Below, one piece after another: positions 35,696 to 48,008 of a stretch of DNA of 64,000 bases (within the stretch, counting starts at the first letter, position 1; each line of letters opens with the position of its first letter). Source of the DNA: Liriodendron chinense (Eukaryota > Streptophyta > Magnoliopsida > Magnoliales > Magnoliaceae); assembly GCA_003013855.2 (NCBI GenBank), contig PVNU02002353.1, forward strand, positions 1,736,001 through 1,800,000, read 5' to 3'. The position numbers and the translations under genes are program-made. The notes below the pieces were generated by a model. That model was not told where the DNA came from. It was given only the letters and a program-made list of their open reading frames with translations, and did not search any database.

Positions 35696-37835
35696 TTGTT
35701 AGACACATATCTGACTTTTAAGCCAAAAAATGATTGGTTTCTTGACTTGGGCTTGCATCTACGCAAAGGTCTGAGAAGTGGGCTTGAGCCGACGAGTCAT
35801 TGAGAATTGTCAAAACTCATGGGATGATCTGGGATGGGCCCACCTGGTGAAAAAATCACACCAGCATATTGGAGGAGAGACGAAAATGACACATCTAGCC
35901 GACAATTGAACGGACCGGATTCCTCTATAACACCTATTTTACAAAGTGTGTAAAACACCCTAGGCTTTGTGGGCCTATCTTTTTGCTTATATGACATCTA
36001 CTTCGTCCATCAAGTGAGATACTCAATGCTAGGCCCTGAAGTCAAAAATCAATCAGTCAGACAACTTATGTGAACCACGTCATGGGGAACAATGGGGATG
36101 GGACGCCAACCATGGGCTTTTGTGTGTGGCCACCATGATGTGCATCTTTCGGGTTTTCTGTCAAAATAACACCGACCTTTTGTGAATGATGAAATTAGCC
36201 CCTTCCCTCAATCTCAGTAATCGTAGCCCCCTCACACTTTTTTAGATTTTCTTTGGACCATTTTGCCTTTGACCATGTACGACAACCGAGTTTCTCAAAA
36301 TTTAAACGTCCCTCTTTGTGCATAAGGAAAGTGGGCCACCTCAACATGGAAATGGCCTGCTCATTTAATGATCAGAACTATTCATCGTAATCAGACATCC
36401 GTGAAATCCTGGGTTTGAGGTCTCTTTGTAACCTCTCAAACTCTCTGTGGGCCACAACACTATGAGAAAATCCGTTCATTCAAAGCTGTGTCTTCTAGGA
36501 GGGAAGCTTTTGTTCTAGGTTGGAACAATTGTCTCATCTGCGAGACACAGTGCCCATCGCAAGCCATGTGTTCCTTGTGAAATTTGTGTCTCATCGGCGA
36601 GCCATGTGTTCCTGGTGAAATATGTGAATCATCGGCGGACCATGTGTGTCTGGTGAAATTTGTGTATCATCGGCGAACCACAGAGGCTATCGGTAAGCCA
36701 TGTGTTTCTTCGGCGAGCCATGTGTTCTGTTGGAATTATGTGTCTCATCAGTGAGCCATGATTTCCAAGTGAGAATCTTGTGTTCTAGGTTGGAACAGTG
36801 TGTCTCATCAGTGAGCCATAGAGGCCATTGGCAAGCAATGTCTATCATCGGCAAGCCATATGTTCTTGGTAGAATTTGTCCCATCGGCGAGCCATAGAGG
36901 CCATTGGCGAGCCATGTGTTTCTTCAGCGAGCCATGTGTTCTATTGAAATTTATGTGTCTCATTGGCGAGCCACATAGGCCATCGACAAACCAGTGTGTC
37001 TCATCGGCGAGCCATGACTTCTAGGTGACCCATATATATAGGGATTTGAGGTTCAGTGTTTAGGGCTCACCTCATTTCTATGATGAGAATTTATCCATTC
37101 GTATGAAAGAGTTTTTAATTTAGTAGGGCCTGACCAAGTTTTAGAGAAAAATATGACAGGTGGACCATATTGGAGGAAACAGTCTCTAAATGAACAGATC
37201 TGCTCATAGTGTTATGGCCCACAGAGAGTTTGAGAGTTTATGAAGAGGCTCCACTCTCAGGATTTGTCAGCTATCCGATTATAATGGACGACATGGATCA
37301 TTCATGAAGATGGCCAGTTCCACTTTCAAGGGGCTCGCTGCCCTTACATAGAAAGAGGGTCCTTTAAATTTCATGAAACTTGTGGTTGTACATAATCAGG
37401 GGCAAAATGGTTCGAAGAAAATCTAAAAAGATGTCGGGGGTTGTAATTATTGACATTGAGGGCTGGGGCTAATTTCGTCATTTCATGAAAAATTAGTGGT
37501 ATTTTAACCCATAACCCTATACTTAGAGCTTAATGGGGTGACAACATTGGGTCCCCTCTACACGCGCTAGATTGCAGCCCTATAATTATAAACTCGAACA
37601 ATTCTCCATGGCAGCCACTCGAGGTGAGTCAAACGTGTGACGTAACTCTGATAACCACTTGCTAGGTCACTTTGCCACCCGTCCTGCTAGTAGGAGAGGC
37701 AAACAACTCCTATAGCCCATATTGTAGGTACGAGATCCGGTGGTCAGTCTCGTGAGGGTCTTACGATTTAATGGAGTAATACCCATGGGGTCGTTTATGA
37801 AGTAATGATACAAAAATCAGCCTGATCTAAATCTC
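35696..37835. repeat. Tandem duplication unit 2 with foldback-like element 2
   Basis: The uninterrupted copy. Inverted arms lie at about 36140-36480 and 37190-37520; the GGCGAGCCA array spans about 36540-37020. It preserves the pre-insertion arrangement of the solo LTR in unit 1. The outer segment CAGCCACTCGAGGTGAGTCAA...CACTTGCTAGG is also shared with unit 1. Confidence 0.78.
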
Positions 37836-39574
37836 AAGTGGGCCACACAGTGTGTAAACTTGAGGTTTTAGGCACGATTTAACATCGTTCAATTTGGTGT
37901 GGTCCATTTTAGTTTTCTATCCAAACAATTTTTTTGTACGGTGAATATAAGAGTTCTCACTTGATGAACGTATTCGATTTCACATATACAATGTTTTGGA
38001 CCCCACAGGACTTAGGTGTTTTACGCCGTCCTTGTAGACGACTCCAGTTCCAGATGAACCCAATTCCTGCGACGCTTAATCAACGGTACCGCTAATTTTT
38101 AAGGAAACTATCAGCCCATCAAGCAACATTAACGGCCACGATTCCGGAATTCCATTCCTAACTTCACTGCCACGAGAGCTTCAAACAGCTTTGTATCAAA
38201 GCAACCTCAACCTCCTAGTCCCACTGATGTGGGACCCACACATGGATGATAAAGTGACACGTATGAAAATCCGTTCGTTTCTCGTTGAGAAGGTCTCAAG
38301 TCCAACCGGCTGCCCCATAACTACTGTCCATCCAGCAGATAACTTCCAACCTTCCATGCATGTACCAAATCCAACCCGTCCAATATATTTCCCACATGAT
38401 GTGCATTAGCTTTTGTAAAATCAGCTACATCCACCCGTTTAATGTACCACACTTCTATTTTATTATATTTACCAATTGCTATACATTGTTTTTTAAGGTG
38501 TGGTCCACCTGATGAGTGGGTGGGGCTGCTGGTTTTTGTGCAAGTTGATCCTCATAGTGGGCCCAACTTTGTGGAAGGGTTGGATGTCGCATGTCCGTAA
38601 TAGGTTGGAACTTATTCGTGGTCCAACCAATTGCATTTTAATCCAAATTCAGAAGACAAGATATGAATATTCTAGATATCCTAAGCTAAGTATATTAATG
38701 CAAAAGCACCCAAAAAACACTAAACCCTCAATGCAAAATTCCCATATGCTTTGCACTATAAGCTAAGATATCCCAAAATTAAGAATAGTGCGTACACGCG
38801 GATGTCTGGTTCGGAATCCTACTCTCACCACATGTGCCAATGTGACACATGTGTGCAAGATCCATGCTGTTCCTCAGGTGGGCCCCACTTTATTTTATTG
38901 AGCCTGAAAATTGATCCATTCAGATAGTCGGGGAAATGTGGATCTTTCGTTGATTTGATGTTCATTTTTTATATATATATATTATGCGGCCCACCCATTA
39001 ATTGGGCCATGGCACATTAGCAGCAGGGTTCACTTGATGAACGGCCCGGATCTAGCTATGAGAGTGCCACTTAGTATCCTACTCATAGTTCAAAAACTCG
39101 AAACTTGGACTCATGTTGGTATCCAGCTGGGACGAGTCGACTCAAAGACTCGGATGAGTTTTTACTTGACTCGATTCAATATGTTAATAAATAAATTAAA
39201 AATATTTTTATTAGAACAAAGTAGTTGTATATACTCTACCTTCAAACTACATGACTCAGTTCAAGTTGATTGAGTCAAAAGCGAGTCAGCCCAGTTGACA
39301 GAGTCTTTCCCATTTCCGAGTTGAGTTGACTCGGTAGAGTTTAGAACTATGATCCTACTTGCGAGTAGACATGACATTCTTCTCTTTAAATTCAAAAAAA
39401 CAAAAAGGCTTGACTGACACGGCTTGTAAACGTCTGATTATAGGGACCTACAAAAACCCATGGGCTGAGCACCATCCATCCATCCCTAAGGTTCCACATA
39501 TCTAACTTTCTAGCAAAAACCGTACAGGTCCTTCCATGGGCAGGCCCACTTCCAGATCATCAGACCATCATAGC
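37836..39574. other. Region upstream of the ENODL gene
   Basis: No gene is recognised. GTGGTCCACCTGATGAGTGGG-type repeats lie near 38500, and a GACTCG/GAGTC-rich stretch at 39100-39350 contains inverted words. The ENODL promoter should be within the last few hundred bases, but I see no clear TATA box. Confidence 0.35.
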
Positions 39575-40456
39575 ATGGGATTTCATGCAGTGGGCCTCTT
39601 TGTTCTTGCAATGCTAGTACAAAGCGCTGGTGCAATCGAGTTCAAGGTGGGTGGTGCAAATGGGTGGACGCTGCCCACAGATCCAAAGGCCATGACTCTC
39701 AATGAATGGGCAGAGATTAATAGATTTCAGATTGGAGATTCTCTATGTAAGTTGATGATTCAAGTGTAGGAACTAACATCTCTTATGTTCTAGCTGCATG
39801 TTTGTTATCAATTATCATTCCATGTCAATCATCCTCTCTTCGGTGTGGGGCCCACCAATCCAGTGTCCCATCTTTTAAGACGATGGAAGTGGTGGGGGCG
39901 TTTCCTGTCAGGAGACGGGCCATCTCTTCCCTCTTGCATGCCTGTATACATATGTACGTACAGTTACGTGAAACGATACTATGAGGTCGACCTCATGGGA
40001 GCTTCCCATGAGGTCGAGCTCTGTGGACCCCACTGAGATGTGTGGTGAACATCCACACCGTGCATTTGGTAGGTTCCCTCTAGGTTATGGGATGTGCCAA
40101 AAATCAGCCTTATCTCGAACTCAGATGGGCCATAACATCTAGAATCATGGGAAATCATGCATAAAACATCTAAGAGTACTTGGTGGGGCCCACCTGAGTT
40201 TTGAAATGGCCTAAAATGTGGTGTGACCCTTCATCCAAGTGGGATAAACACCATGGATGGGCTGGATGTCTAAACCACATCGCACTGGGTCTTATATATA
40301 ATCAAGAAGGTTTCAATGGGCGGGTAACCACTCTCAACTTTTGTCAATGGTGAGGACCACATAAGTCATGGATGGACCTAATTTTTAAGCCCATGACTCA
40401 CTATGGAATGATACATATGGAGGAGCTTCCCATGAGGTCCAACTCATAGTATCATT

Positions 40457-40530
<74 letters not shown>

Positions 40531-43295
40531 TGCACGAGTGTACATAGAAATCTATGATTTTTCTTATTTTATTTAATGTAACATCTTACATGTTGCTACC
40601 CACCATCTATAATAAAGGTACATTGTTGAATCATATTATTAAACCATGTAAATTTTTATATCAGTTGCCTCTTAATTTTCCTTTATCTGCTGTTTGCATA
40701 AGAGGTTTGTTACAAGTAAATCCCCATGTATTTGCAATCAAATATGTGAGAGCTGTAGCCGATGGATCTAACCATTTACGAGATGGGCCCTTTGTCAACG
40801 GAAGATAACTAATAATAAAATCTGTCTCCGACTTAATAGCTGTGATCATTCAACTCTTTTATTTTCCCAATTAATTAGGGACTACCATTGCTTTGTAGAC
40901 CATTGATTAGATTTTCCAAACTTTAAGATCTTTGGGTGGGTGTTGTTGAGGACAAGTGTTTGATAGGTGGCTGGTTGGCCGCACTTGAAATAATGATTGG
41001 GCCATGGTCGGCCGTAGGGATTTGGAATTTTGCTCGGCCTCGGCACGACGGCTGAACGTTGTGGCCTCATGGGACCACTTCTCGGTGCACGGGTTGTATT
41101 CATAGCTGGTTGATGTTGATCTTGAGGGGTGTTTTGAGCGAGACTCGACGTAACGATCTGAGTTGAGGAAGAGGGATACGCAACGATTTGGCAAGTTGAG
41201 TCTCCGCGCGATTAGCATATTGTATGGCCTCTTCCACAATCCAAATCGATAATATTTGGACATGATCTTGGATATTGGCCCTCAAACCTCCGATAAATCT
41301 GGCAGACAGTCTAGCGAGCCTAGCTTGTTTTTGGCCGAAATTCAACCGGTCGGACAACCGGTCATCAGATGGTCCGACCGGTCGGGTGACCGGCCGGCAA
41401 GGGTCAATTCCTTGAATTTTCTCCAGATTCTCTAACTCTTCTCTCGGTCCGAATGAGCCCACTTTAGGGTCCTCCTCTTGACTCTAGTCTTCCCTCGATC
41501 ATGGGCCATCCTCACTGCATCATTGGGTCAGTCACCTTTGCCACTGTATTTCATGAAATCAAGTTTCTAATTTTGGATTGCTGAAAATGACTGCAGATCC
41601 AACGGCAAGTAGCAATGCATCTGAATGTATTCCAGCAAACCGCCTGTCTCAAATGAGAGCAATGTCTCATCTCTATGATTTCGTGCAAACGTTTGCAAAA
41701 TCTACATTCTTAGCATTCATGAATATTTTACTCCAGGTGAGGAGAGACTGATAGGTGTATGGCTGACTATACACCTCTCTTCAGTGTGCATCAATCATCC
41801 ACCGTCCATTTCCCAAAGTATCTCAAGATGTTACACAATATCTAGCTTTTTTTGGGAATGGACGATGATGAGCTCATTATACACCAAAGAACAGTGTATA
41901 GTCTGTACAATGAACGATATCTCCCACTCAAAGAGTAAAAACATGGTTTTTATTTAACACTACAGTTAGGTATACATGACGGTTGGTTTTCTTAGAAAAC
42001 CCTCATTCATTAATGACTACTGCTATTAAAAAAACAACCGTTGTTTTAACTACGGCTATTATTGAACTCAAAAGTATTAAATCACCTGTTAAAACTTTAA
42101 CGGCTGATACATACTTCTCAAAGTAATTCTCATTCTTGGGAAAGTCTCGAGAGATTTTTAATTTTTTAAGGTTTTTTTTTTTCAGGAAAATCTCGCTAAA
42201 AATAATAATTAAATAATTAAAAAAATTAAATTATATAGTGAACTTTTTAAAATTTTAGATATTTCTAGGTTGATATTGTGATAATTTCATGAAAATTCAA
42301 AACTGCTCATGTTTTAAAAAGATTGAAACAATATTGTTTGGTATCTTTTAAGATGTTTTTCATGCTTCAACTTTTCAATTGTTTTAAGCTAGCGTTACTA
42401 TAAAAATGATTGTAAATTAAAAGTAAGAGCATTTAGGTAATTTAATAAGCTACCGTCCTATTGATGCATAAGTGTCAGCATATCAAGAGCATGGGTCACT
42501 CAGTCACCAGAAGCATAGTCCATCATCAAGAACCCTTGTACAAAATCAGGCCTATCCAATCATCATCAGGTGGACCACTGTAGAAAACAACGATTTCATC
42601 CAAAGTACGCTTGTAGCCCACCTAATTGGAGGATCGGCCTGATTTTTGCACCAAGTGATCTTCACAGTGGGGACGGCAATTGGACCCGTTGGATGTCGCA
42701 CATGCACCATGTGTTTGTACATATGTGCCCAACTTCTTGTATTTGAACATCCTTCCTATGTTGATAAAAAGAAAAATAGTATCATTTCACTACTCTTAGT
42801 ATGAGACCATGTTCTAACCATAAAATGTACATTGATTTGGCAGTGTTTGTGTATCAACCTGACGAGGATTCAGTGCTTCAAGTAACCCAAGATAACTACA
42901 ACAATTGCAACACAGCCTCATACATTGCATCTTTCAATGATGGGAACACTTCCTTCAAGTTCAATCGATCTGGGCCGTACTATTTCATAAGTGGGATTGA
43001 AGACCGCTGCCAAAAATATGAGAAGCTAGATGTTGTAGTGATGGCTGATAGAAGCAATTCATCTTCAAACACTAACCAAACAAGCCTTGCTCCTTCTCCC
43101 TCTCCCTCTCCCTCTCCCTCTCCATCAGGCTCTCCTGAGACCACCCCATTTTCTCCTGTTGTGGTAGAGCCTCAATCTCCACCCCCCAATCCCCATTCTC
43201 CTCGATATCCAAGTGGGGCCCCTCTAAATGTAATGGGCCTAATGGGTTCTGTGGGAATTCTTCTTGGATCATCTGTTATTCTCTTTGCTTTGTAA
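39575..43295 (+). CDS. ENODL: Early nodulin-like protein (phytocyanin), two exons
   Basis: Exon 1 is 39575-39746 and exon 2 is 42844-43295, joined by a phase-1 GT...AG intron of 3097 bp (donor TATGTAAGTT, acceptor TTTGGCAGTG), giving 207 residues. I chose the ATG at 39575 because MGFHAVGLFVLAMLVQSAGA is a good signal peptide; an in-frame ATG at 39536 would add 13 polar residues. The plastocyanin-like domain covers about 21-125, with FKVGGANGW, RFQIGDSLLFVY and the Cys79/Cys113 pair expected to form a disulphide. The usual His copper ligand is replaced (NEWAE, Glu44), so it should not bind copper, as in other ENODLs. A Pro-Ser stretch at about 140-155 looks like an arabinogalactan-type glycomodule, and the hydrophobic C-terminus looks like a GPI-anchor signal. 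It is probably a cell-surface, GPI-anchored glycoprotein. No frame breaks are seen. Confidence 0.88.
39970..40458. mobile_element. Foldback MITE in the ENODL intron
   Basis: The left end GAAACGATACTATGAGGTCG is matched in reverse by the right end, ...ACTCATAGTATCATTTC. Inner arms share GACCTCATGGGA and GAGCTTCCCATGAGGTC. It is about 489 bp and noncoding; a target duplication could not be fixed. Confidence 0.65.
40460..40530. repeat. (TA)n(GA)n compound microsatellite in the ENODL intron
   Basis: About 50 bases of TA followed by about 22 bases of GA, directly beside the foldback MITE. Confidence 0.95.
40882..41462 (-). pseudogene. Ty3/gypsy gag fragment in the ENODL intron, antisense to the host gene
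   Basis: On the minus strand, GGLRANIQDHVQILSIW and EEAIQYANRAETQLAK match the gypsy gag capsid region. Downstream, a zinc knuckle is split between frames: FKCGQPA in one and SHLSNTCPQ in the next. Near the N-terminal side (41345-41400) ACCGGTCGG words recur and read as DPCRPVTRPVGPSDDRL. No LTR or pol was found nearby. Confidence 0.75.
41463..42843 (+). other. Remainder of the ENODL intron
   Basis: AT-rich DNA. A small dyad at about 41750-41915 (GACTATACACC...TGTATAGTC) looks like a short foldback. 42530-42740 repeats the GTGGACCACT...GTTGGATGTCGCACATG words also seen near 38500-38600. No exon is visible. Confidence 0.4.
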
Positions 43296-44999
43296 CTTCA
43301 GTGTAATGTGTAAGTTTTGCTACTAGGTAGCATTTGTAGTACGCGTTTGTTTTGTGCGTGTTGCTGCAGCCGGATGGGACCCACATACAGTCATGCTTAG
43401 ATGATCTGGACCATCTGCCACTGGTACAGATGAGCCATGGCCCTGGTCATCAGAACGTGGATGCATATCTACCACACAAACCGAAATGTGGGAGTCTTGG
43501 GTATTTATTTTATTTGTTTCTATTACATTTTCAGCTTATGTTGATAAATTGGAGCTTTCAAAGATGGTTTGGCCTCTGAGAATATGTTTGTAACAACTGA
43601 AAAAAAATATAGCATGGGCTGTTTGGCTCTCAATGTAAATAGTGGAATAAATGCTTATTATCGAATTCCTCTATCCTCTTTTATCTTTCTTGTGTTCATC
43701 AACAAGACAATAACTGACCACTGAATTCTCGGATCTGTATGTTGATTAACAGGACCGCGGTTTTCATCTACAGTTTGCCACGCCATGCACTAGTATTGAC
43801 ACAAGTTTAGTTGTCTCCCAGTGACTACTGTAGGTCTTGTTGATTGCATCCACAAGCTCACATACACACATCTATCAGTGAAGGCAGTTGCGCACGCATG
43901 CAATGAGAAGAGGCCTAAAAGGTCTAAAAAAGAAACTCCTGTTCAGCTTCAAAGATATTTGGAGTTGGGAGTCTCATAACAAAGCCCCTTTGGAGCAACT
44001 GAAAGGGGAGATGTTTGTTGCTGCCAAGCACCTTTACAGTTGAAATTTCACAGTAGCAGCAGGGCGATCATGGCCATGGTATAGTTGCCTACAGAAACAC
44101 AACTATAGCTCTGGATTATTTGATGAATAGATGCTTCAAATGAAATTTCCATTGCGGGGGTTCTGGTGTGCCAAAAGTATGCAAGATCTGACAATTCAAG
44201 TTGAAATCAAAGCACTATGTGAATACTTCCAATTGAAACCTTTGATCAAACATGTGCAAGGGAAACAACATGAGTCCCTGAAAGTGAAAATCTGAGAGAA
44301 TTCTCAAATGGTATCAACGGAATATATCTTCGCACATGGAACAAGAACCCAGAACATCACATTCTGTCTGTAACCCCTTTTGGGTTCATAACACGTCAAA
44401 ATGCAATATGAGCAGAAAAATTATAAAAGATTCACAATACAATCCAAACACCTTCCATGCAAATACTTACACAGAAGACATTTAAAGAAAATAATATGTA
44501 AAAATGCAATGTGTTAAGAAAGAGAACGGCTTCACAAATCAATCTTGGGTCCTTTTTTAGAACCCCTAATACAAAAAAATTTGTTCGAATAAAGGGGTGA
44601 TATCATCAGAAATTCATGACAAAAATGGAGTTGGAGATGAATGATAGACTCGCTGCACGCATCTGGCTATGTATTTTGTGGTCTGGATGAACTTAAAATC
44701 TTGAAAAGATCTATGGCCCATTTCCCCATAATGCTGCATACCAAACTTCTACATATACAATCTCATGGGTAGCAAAAGGGAACATGTGAGCCTATCTCCT
44801 GTCTCATTGCATCCAACACTCACTAGATTGGACAGTAAAAGCATTGAATTCCAGAACTTGAAATCTTTCTATATGAGAAACTGTTGTAGTTTACAACTTT
44901 GTTGGTTTGGCTACAAAAAATACAAATTATAACCACCAGACCCCCAACGAGGGGGAGGAAAAATAGCAGTTCTCAATTGTTGAAATCTTACCTTCCCCT
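43296..44999. other. Convergent 3' intergenic region
   Basis: This lies between the ENODL stop (+) and the PDI-like stop (-). The left part should hold the ENODL 3' UTR and the right part the PDI-like 3' UTR. AATAAA-type words lie near 43650 on the plus strand. No other gene was found. Confidence 0.5.
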
Positions 45000-45779
45000 T
45001 TAAAACTGTTTGCCCAACTCGACTTTCTTCACCAACCGGATAGTATTATGCAGTATCGAATCCAATATACCAGCGACCTGAAATCCCCAGAGATGAATTT
45101 TCAGAAAAAAGGACACATGCTTATATTAGATGCGATGAACACAGTACTACAGATCGGATTCTTACTGTGAAAACACCCCCAATGATAGCACAGACGTTTG
45201 TGATGAAGTGCGAGAAGGACTTCTGGTTCTCCGTTACTAGCACCTAATTCTCAAAGGAAAAGAGGTAAGGGCAATAAAATTATGGAGTCCTGCTGAAGTT
45301 ATTTACTTGAAGAAGACAAAGGAAAGATCCAGGCCATTCATCAGTTGGGAAATGCCTTACATGACCGGCACAACAATCAGGCTGGCTCACTGGCCATCAT
45401 TCAACGTACACGTGGCTCATTAATAAGCAGTCTGGCTGGGTTTTTTGTTATGTTCATGGTGGGGCTCTCTTGATGAATGGCCTAGCTCTTGCACACATCA
45501 CTGAACTAACATGTGTTATTCGAAGACTGAGAATCCTGTTTGTGCAAATATCCTTCGAATTTCTCAAAATTATGAGATTCACATCCCCTATTGTGATGAT
45601 GTAGTTGGTTGGATATTGACCTGCATAGCAGAGGGCACGAAATGGAATTTTGCTACTGGTATGTTTGGACTATGCGCCAAACTACTGTGGGCTGTGTACT
45701 CGTACTCAAGCAGTTTATCTGCAGGAGAATGTCTTCTTGATATGACCTCAGTCTTTACTATTTGAAGGTAATGCTCAAT
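45000..45779 (-). CDS. PDIL5: PDI-like 5 protein, last three coding exons
   Basis: On the minus strand the exons are 45621-45779 (53 codons, starting IEHYLQIVKTEVISRR and ending KFHFVPSAMQ), 45166-45243 (26 codons, VLVTENQKSFSHFITNVCAI...) and 45000-45077 (25 codons plus TAA, ending IRLVKKVELGKQF). All junctions are phase 0, with donors GTCAAT and GTAAGA and acceptors TTGCAG, AATTAG and TTTCAG. This is the end of the COPII/ERV41-46 (ERGIC) domain of the plant PDIL5-3/5-4 family: ER-Golgi membrane proteins with an N-terminal membrane segment, a thioredoxin domain and a C-terminal ERV domain. The stretch TNVCAIIGGVFTVAGILDSI is the expected second membrane helix. No stop or frameshift is seen. 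The next exon upstream is 10.9 kb away at 56724-56948. Confidence 0.88.
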
Positions 45780-45831
45780 CTGCAAATTCAAACAACAAGA
45801 AGCAATGAATCAATGCAATCACATTCACAGA

Positions 45832-46012
45832 TTTATTTTTTTAATGGAAATTATTTTATTAAAAAACCAAAGAAAAAACAGCTATTCACAGAACAACTCC
45901 CAAGCATTAAGTGACCCTAATCACTGAACAAATGCCAAAGAGAGAGAGAGAGAGAGAGAGAGAGTCTTCAAGGAAACAAGCCCAATCCTCATCAGGACAC
46001 GCACCAGAACTT
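45832..46012 (-). mobile_element. 5'-truncated LINE 3' end, copy 2
   Basis: The plus strand begins with a T-rich run (poly-A of a minus-strand element), then TTATTTTATTAAAAAACC and CCTAATCACTGAACAAA, parallel to the 3' end of the LINE at 46013 (CCCAATCCCTGAACAAA). An (AG)n tract lies at about 45942-45964. Confidence 0.6.
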
Positions 46013-46510
46013 TTTTTTTTTTTTAACGTGATATATTATTAAAAAGCAAAAGAACTACAAACAACCAAAGAAACAAAACAAAAGAGCAACAGGGGAAGGG
46101 AAAAAGCAGCAGAGAACCCAGAGAAAACAGCCCCCAACTAATTAGAAACAAACCGAATACTAAGGGGCCCAATCCCTGAACAAAACTAACACTCGAGAGA
46201 ACACTCCCACTATAGAAGAGGATCTATTCTTGAAGCATCTGTTATTATGCTCCGCCCAAACAGCCCAACGGACCGCCAAAAAGATACAACGCCACTTTCT
46301 TTTACCCAAACCTCCCCCAGAATCTGCATGCCATTGAGAAAGAAGGTTGTCTACGGAGATAGGCATAATCCAAGAAACCCCAGCTATCTTTAGGACGTTC
46401 CACCAAACTGCAGTAGTGAATTCGCGGTGAATAAAAAGATGATCCACTGTTTCTTCAGCTTTAACACAAAGGGGACAACCGTTTGGAATCTGCATCCCCA
46501 TTTTCCTAAG
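46013..46510 (-). pseudogene. LINE RT zinc-binding domain and 3' end
   Basis: A 12-T run at about 46012-46024 is the reverse of the poly-A tail. The minus-strand frame (46160-46501) reads PNGCPLCVKAEETVDHLF, the zf-RVT motif of plant LINEs (CxxC...H), then RWAVWAEHNNRCF. It is probably the 3' end of the LINE continuing at 48009-50995, with roughly 0.3 kb of coding sequence missing at the TATCGG-element junction. Confidence 0.78.
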
Positions 46511-46713
46511 ATATCGGTATTAGGGCTGTCAACGGGTCGGATACGGGCCGGATCAGTGATGATCCGAATCCGACCCGATTAAGAATATATCCGACCCGAA
46601 TCCGACCCGAATCCGATTCGGATCACAAGTATATGATCCGAACCCGACCCGATTAAAATTTTCAAAATCCGTTTCCGATCCGATTATGATCCGACCCGAG
46701 ATCCGACCGGATA

Positions 46714-46759
<46 letters not shown>

Positions 46760-48008
46760 ATATGTTTTTATTTTATTTTATTTTATTTTATTTTATTTAT
46801 TTTTTTTATCGGGTTGGATCGTTAACGGGCCGGATCAAGGTTGATCCGAATCCGACCCGAATATTAAACGGATTATTGTTGGATATCCGTATCCGATCCG
46901 ATTATCCGATTATTGATCCGAATCCGATTAAATCGGATCGGATACGGATCGGATACGGATCTTGATCCGTGCCATTGACAGCCCTAATCGGTATCGCATT
47001 ATGTATCACATCCTTGGGATACAGATACGTATCGGTTATTGCACGGGATATATCGTTTGTATCGGATAATTTATCGCACTTTTTGGGAAAGATGGGGAAA
47101 CATTGGGGAAATGGTTGAATTTTTCAATGAAACTTCAAGGATTGTTAAAAGACCTTAATACACAATTTTAAATCATGACATCTCAAAAAAGAAGTGCACA
47201 TAATAGGTTTCCTTTGGATAGGGTCCTAAGCTATGAGCCGCGACTAAACTAATGCAACTATATTCAAAATTTCAAATTGAATGCATAACATTTAGAGTAT
47301 ATGTGATGATCATTTCATCAAACACTCCTAAATACTTCAAAATAAGTCTCAACTGATAGCTGGTTGAAGGGAAATTTCGAAAAAATAAATAATATTTTAT
47401 TAATTTTTAACTAAAAATGATTTTTATTTTCCAAAAATAGACAAGGACTTAACAAATCAGTAGATCAGCCCTCATACATGCATGATTTCATGTTTGGAGT
47501 GCAACATTGCAAGCAATTTGGGAGAAATTGGAGAAAATTTGAATTTTCCCAAATTTTCCCAAATCGGACCACCTACACTCGAATTTTGAAATTAGAGTGT
47601 ATGTGATGATCATTTCATCAAATACTCCTCAATACTTCGAAATTAGAGTGTATGTGTGATGATCATTTCATCAAATACTCCTCAATACTTCGAAATTAGT
47701 CTCAATTGACCATTGGTTGAAGGAAAATTTCGAAAAAAGCATGGAGAACGTGAAGAACCAATGGATATAGAAATCAAAGCTCCAACTCCACGATTTTTCA
47801 TCCAAAACATGAAGAACCGATGGATTTGCAACCATTTGACACTGATTTAACATAATTTCAACAACAAAAAGGGATCGCAAATTGAAAATGCTCACCGGAT
47901 CAAACATGTGGGATACATCGGCACTACCTGTGCATTTCGTATCGCATAGGTGGGATACAAGATATATCATGGGAGATATTGACCGATATCATTGATATTT
48001 AAAACATT
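46511..48008. mobile_element. TATCGG-rich element, unclassified, copy 1
   Basis: It begins ATATCGGTATCGC (interrupted by a hAT MITE) and ends GACCGATATCATTGATATTT|AAAACATTGG. The interior has GATACAAGATATATC-type words, GGGAAACATTGGGGAAA, and a 54-bp tandem duplication (47594-47698). Similar interior sequence occurs inverted at about 59140-60130. It separates the two 3' parts of the LINE, so it inserted there or marks a rearrangement. Confidence 0.55.
46521..46986. mobile_element. hAT-type MITE 2 (GGATCCGAATCC-rich foldback)
   Basis: The 466-bp element has perfect 8-bp target duplications ATCGGTAT (46513-46520, 46987-46994). Ends are TAGGGCTGTCAACGG and CCATTGACAGCCCTA. The interior is built of GATCCGAATCCGACCCGA words on both strands, with an internal (GA)n (about 46717-46754) and a TTTTA repeat (about 46768-46796). 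Confidence 0.9.

Noticed and set aside
32862..36897. Cys- and Ser-rich open frames (IGEPC...ISSASH) suggesting a secreted repeat protein
   Set aside because: The repeat is at DNA level, reads open on both strands, and the unit length drifts out of phase. It is the loop array of the foldback element.
39536..39574. Upstream in-frame ATG of the ENODL gene
   Set aside because: Using it would put 13 polar residues before the signal peptide; the ATG at 39575 gives a normal signal sequence.
43072..43272. Minus-strand frame with a long Arg-Glu repeat
   Set aside because: It is the antisense of the Pro-Ser-rich region of ENODL exon 2.
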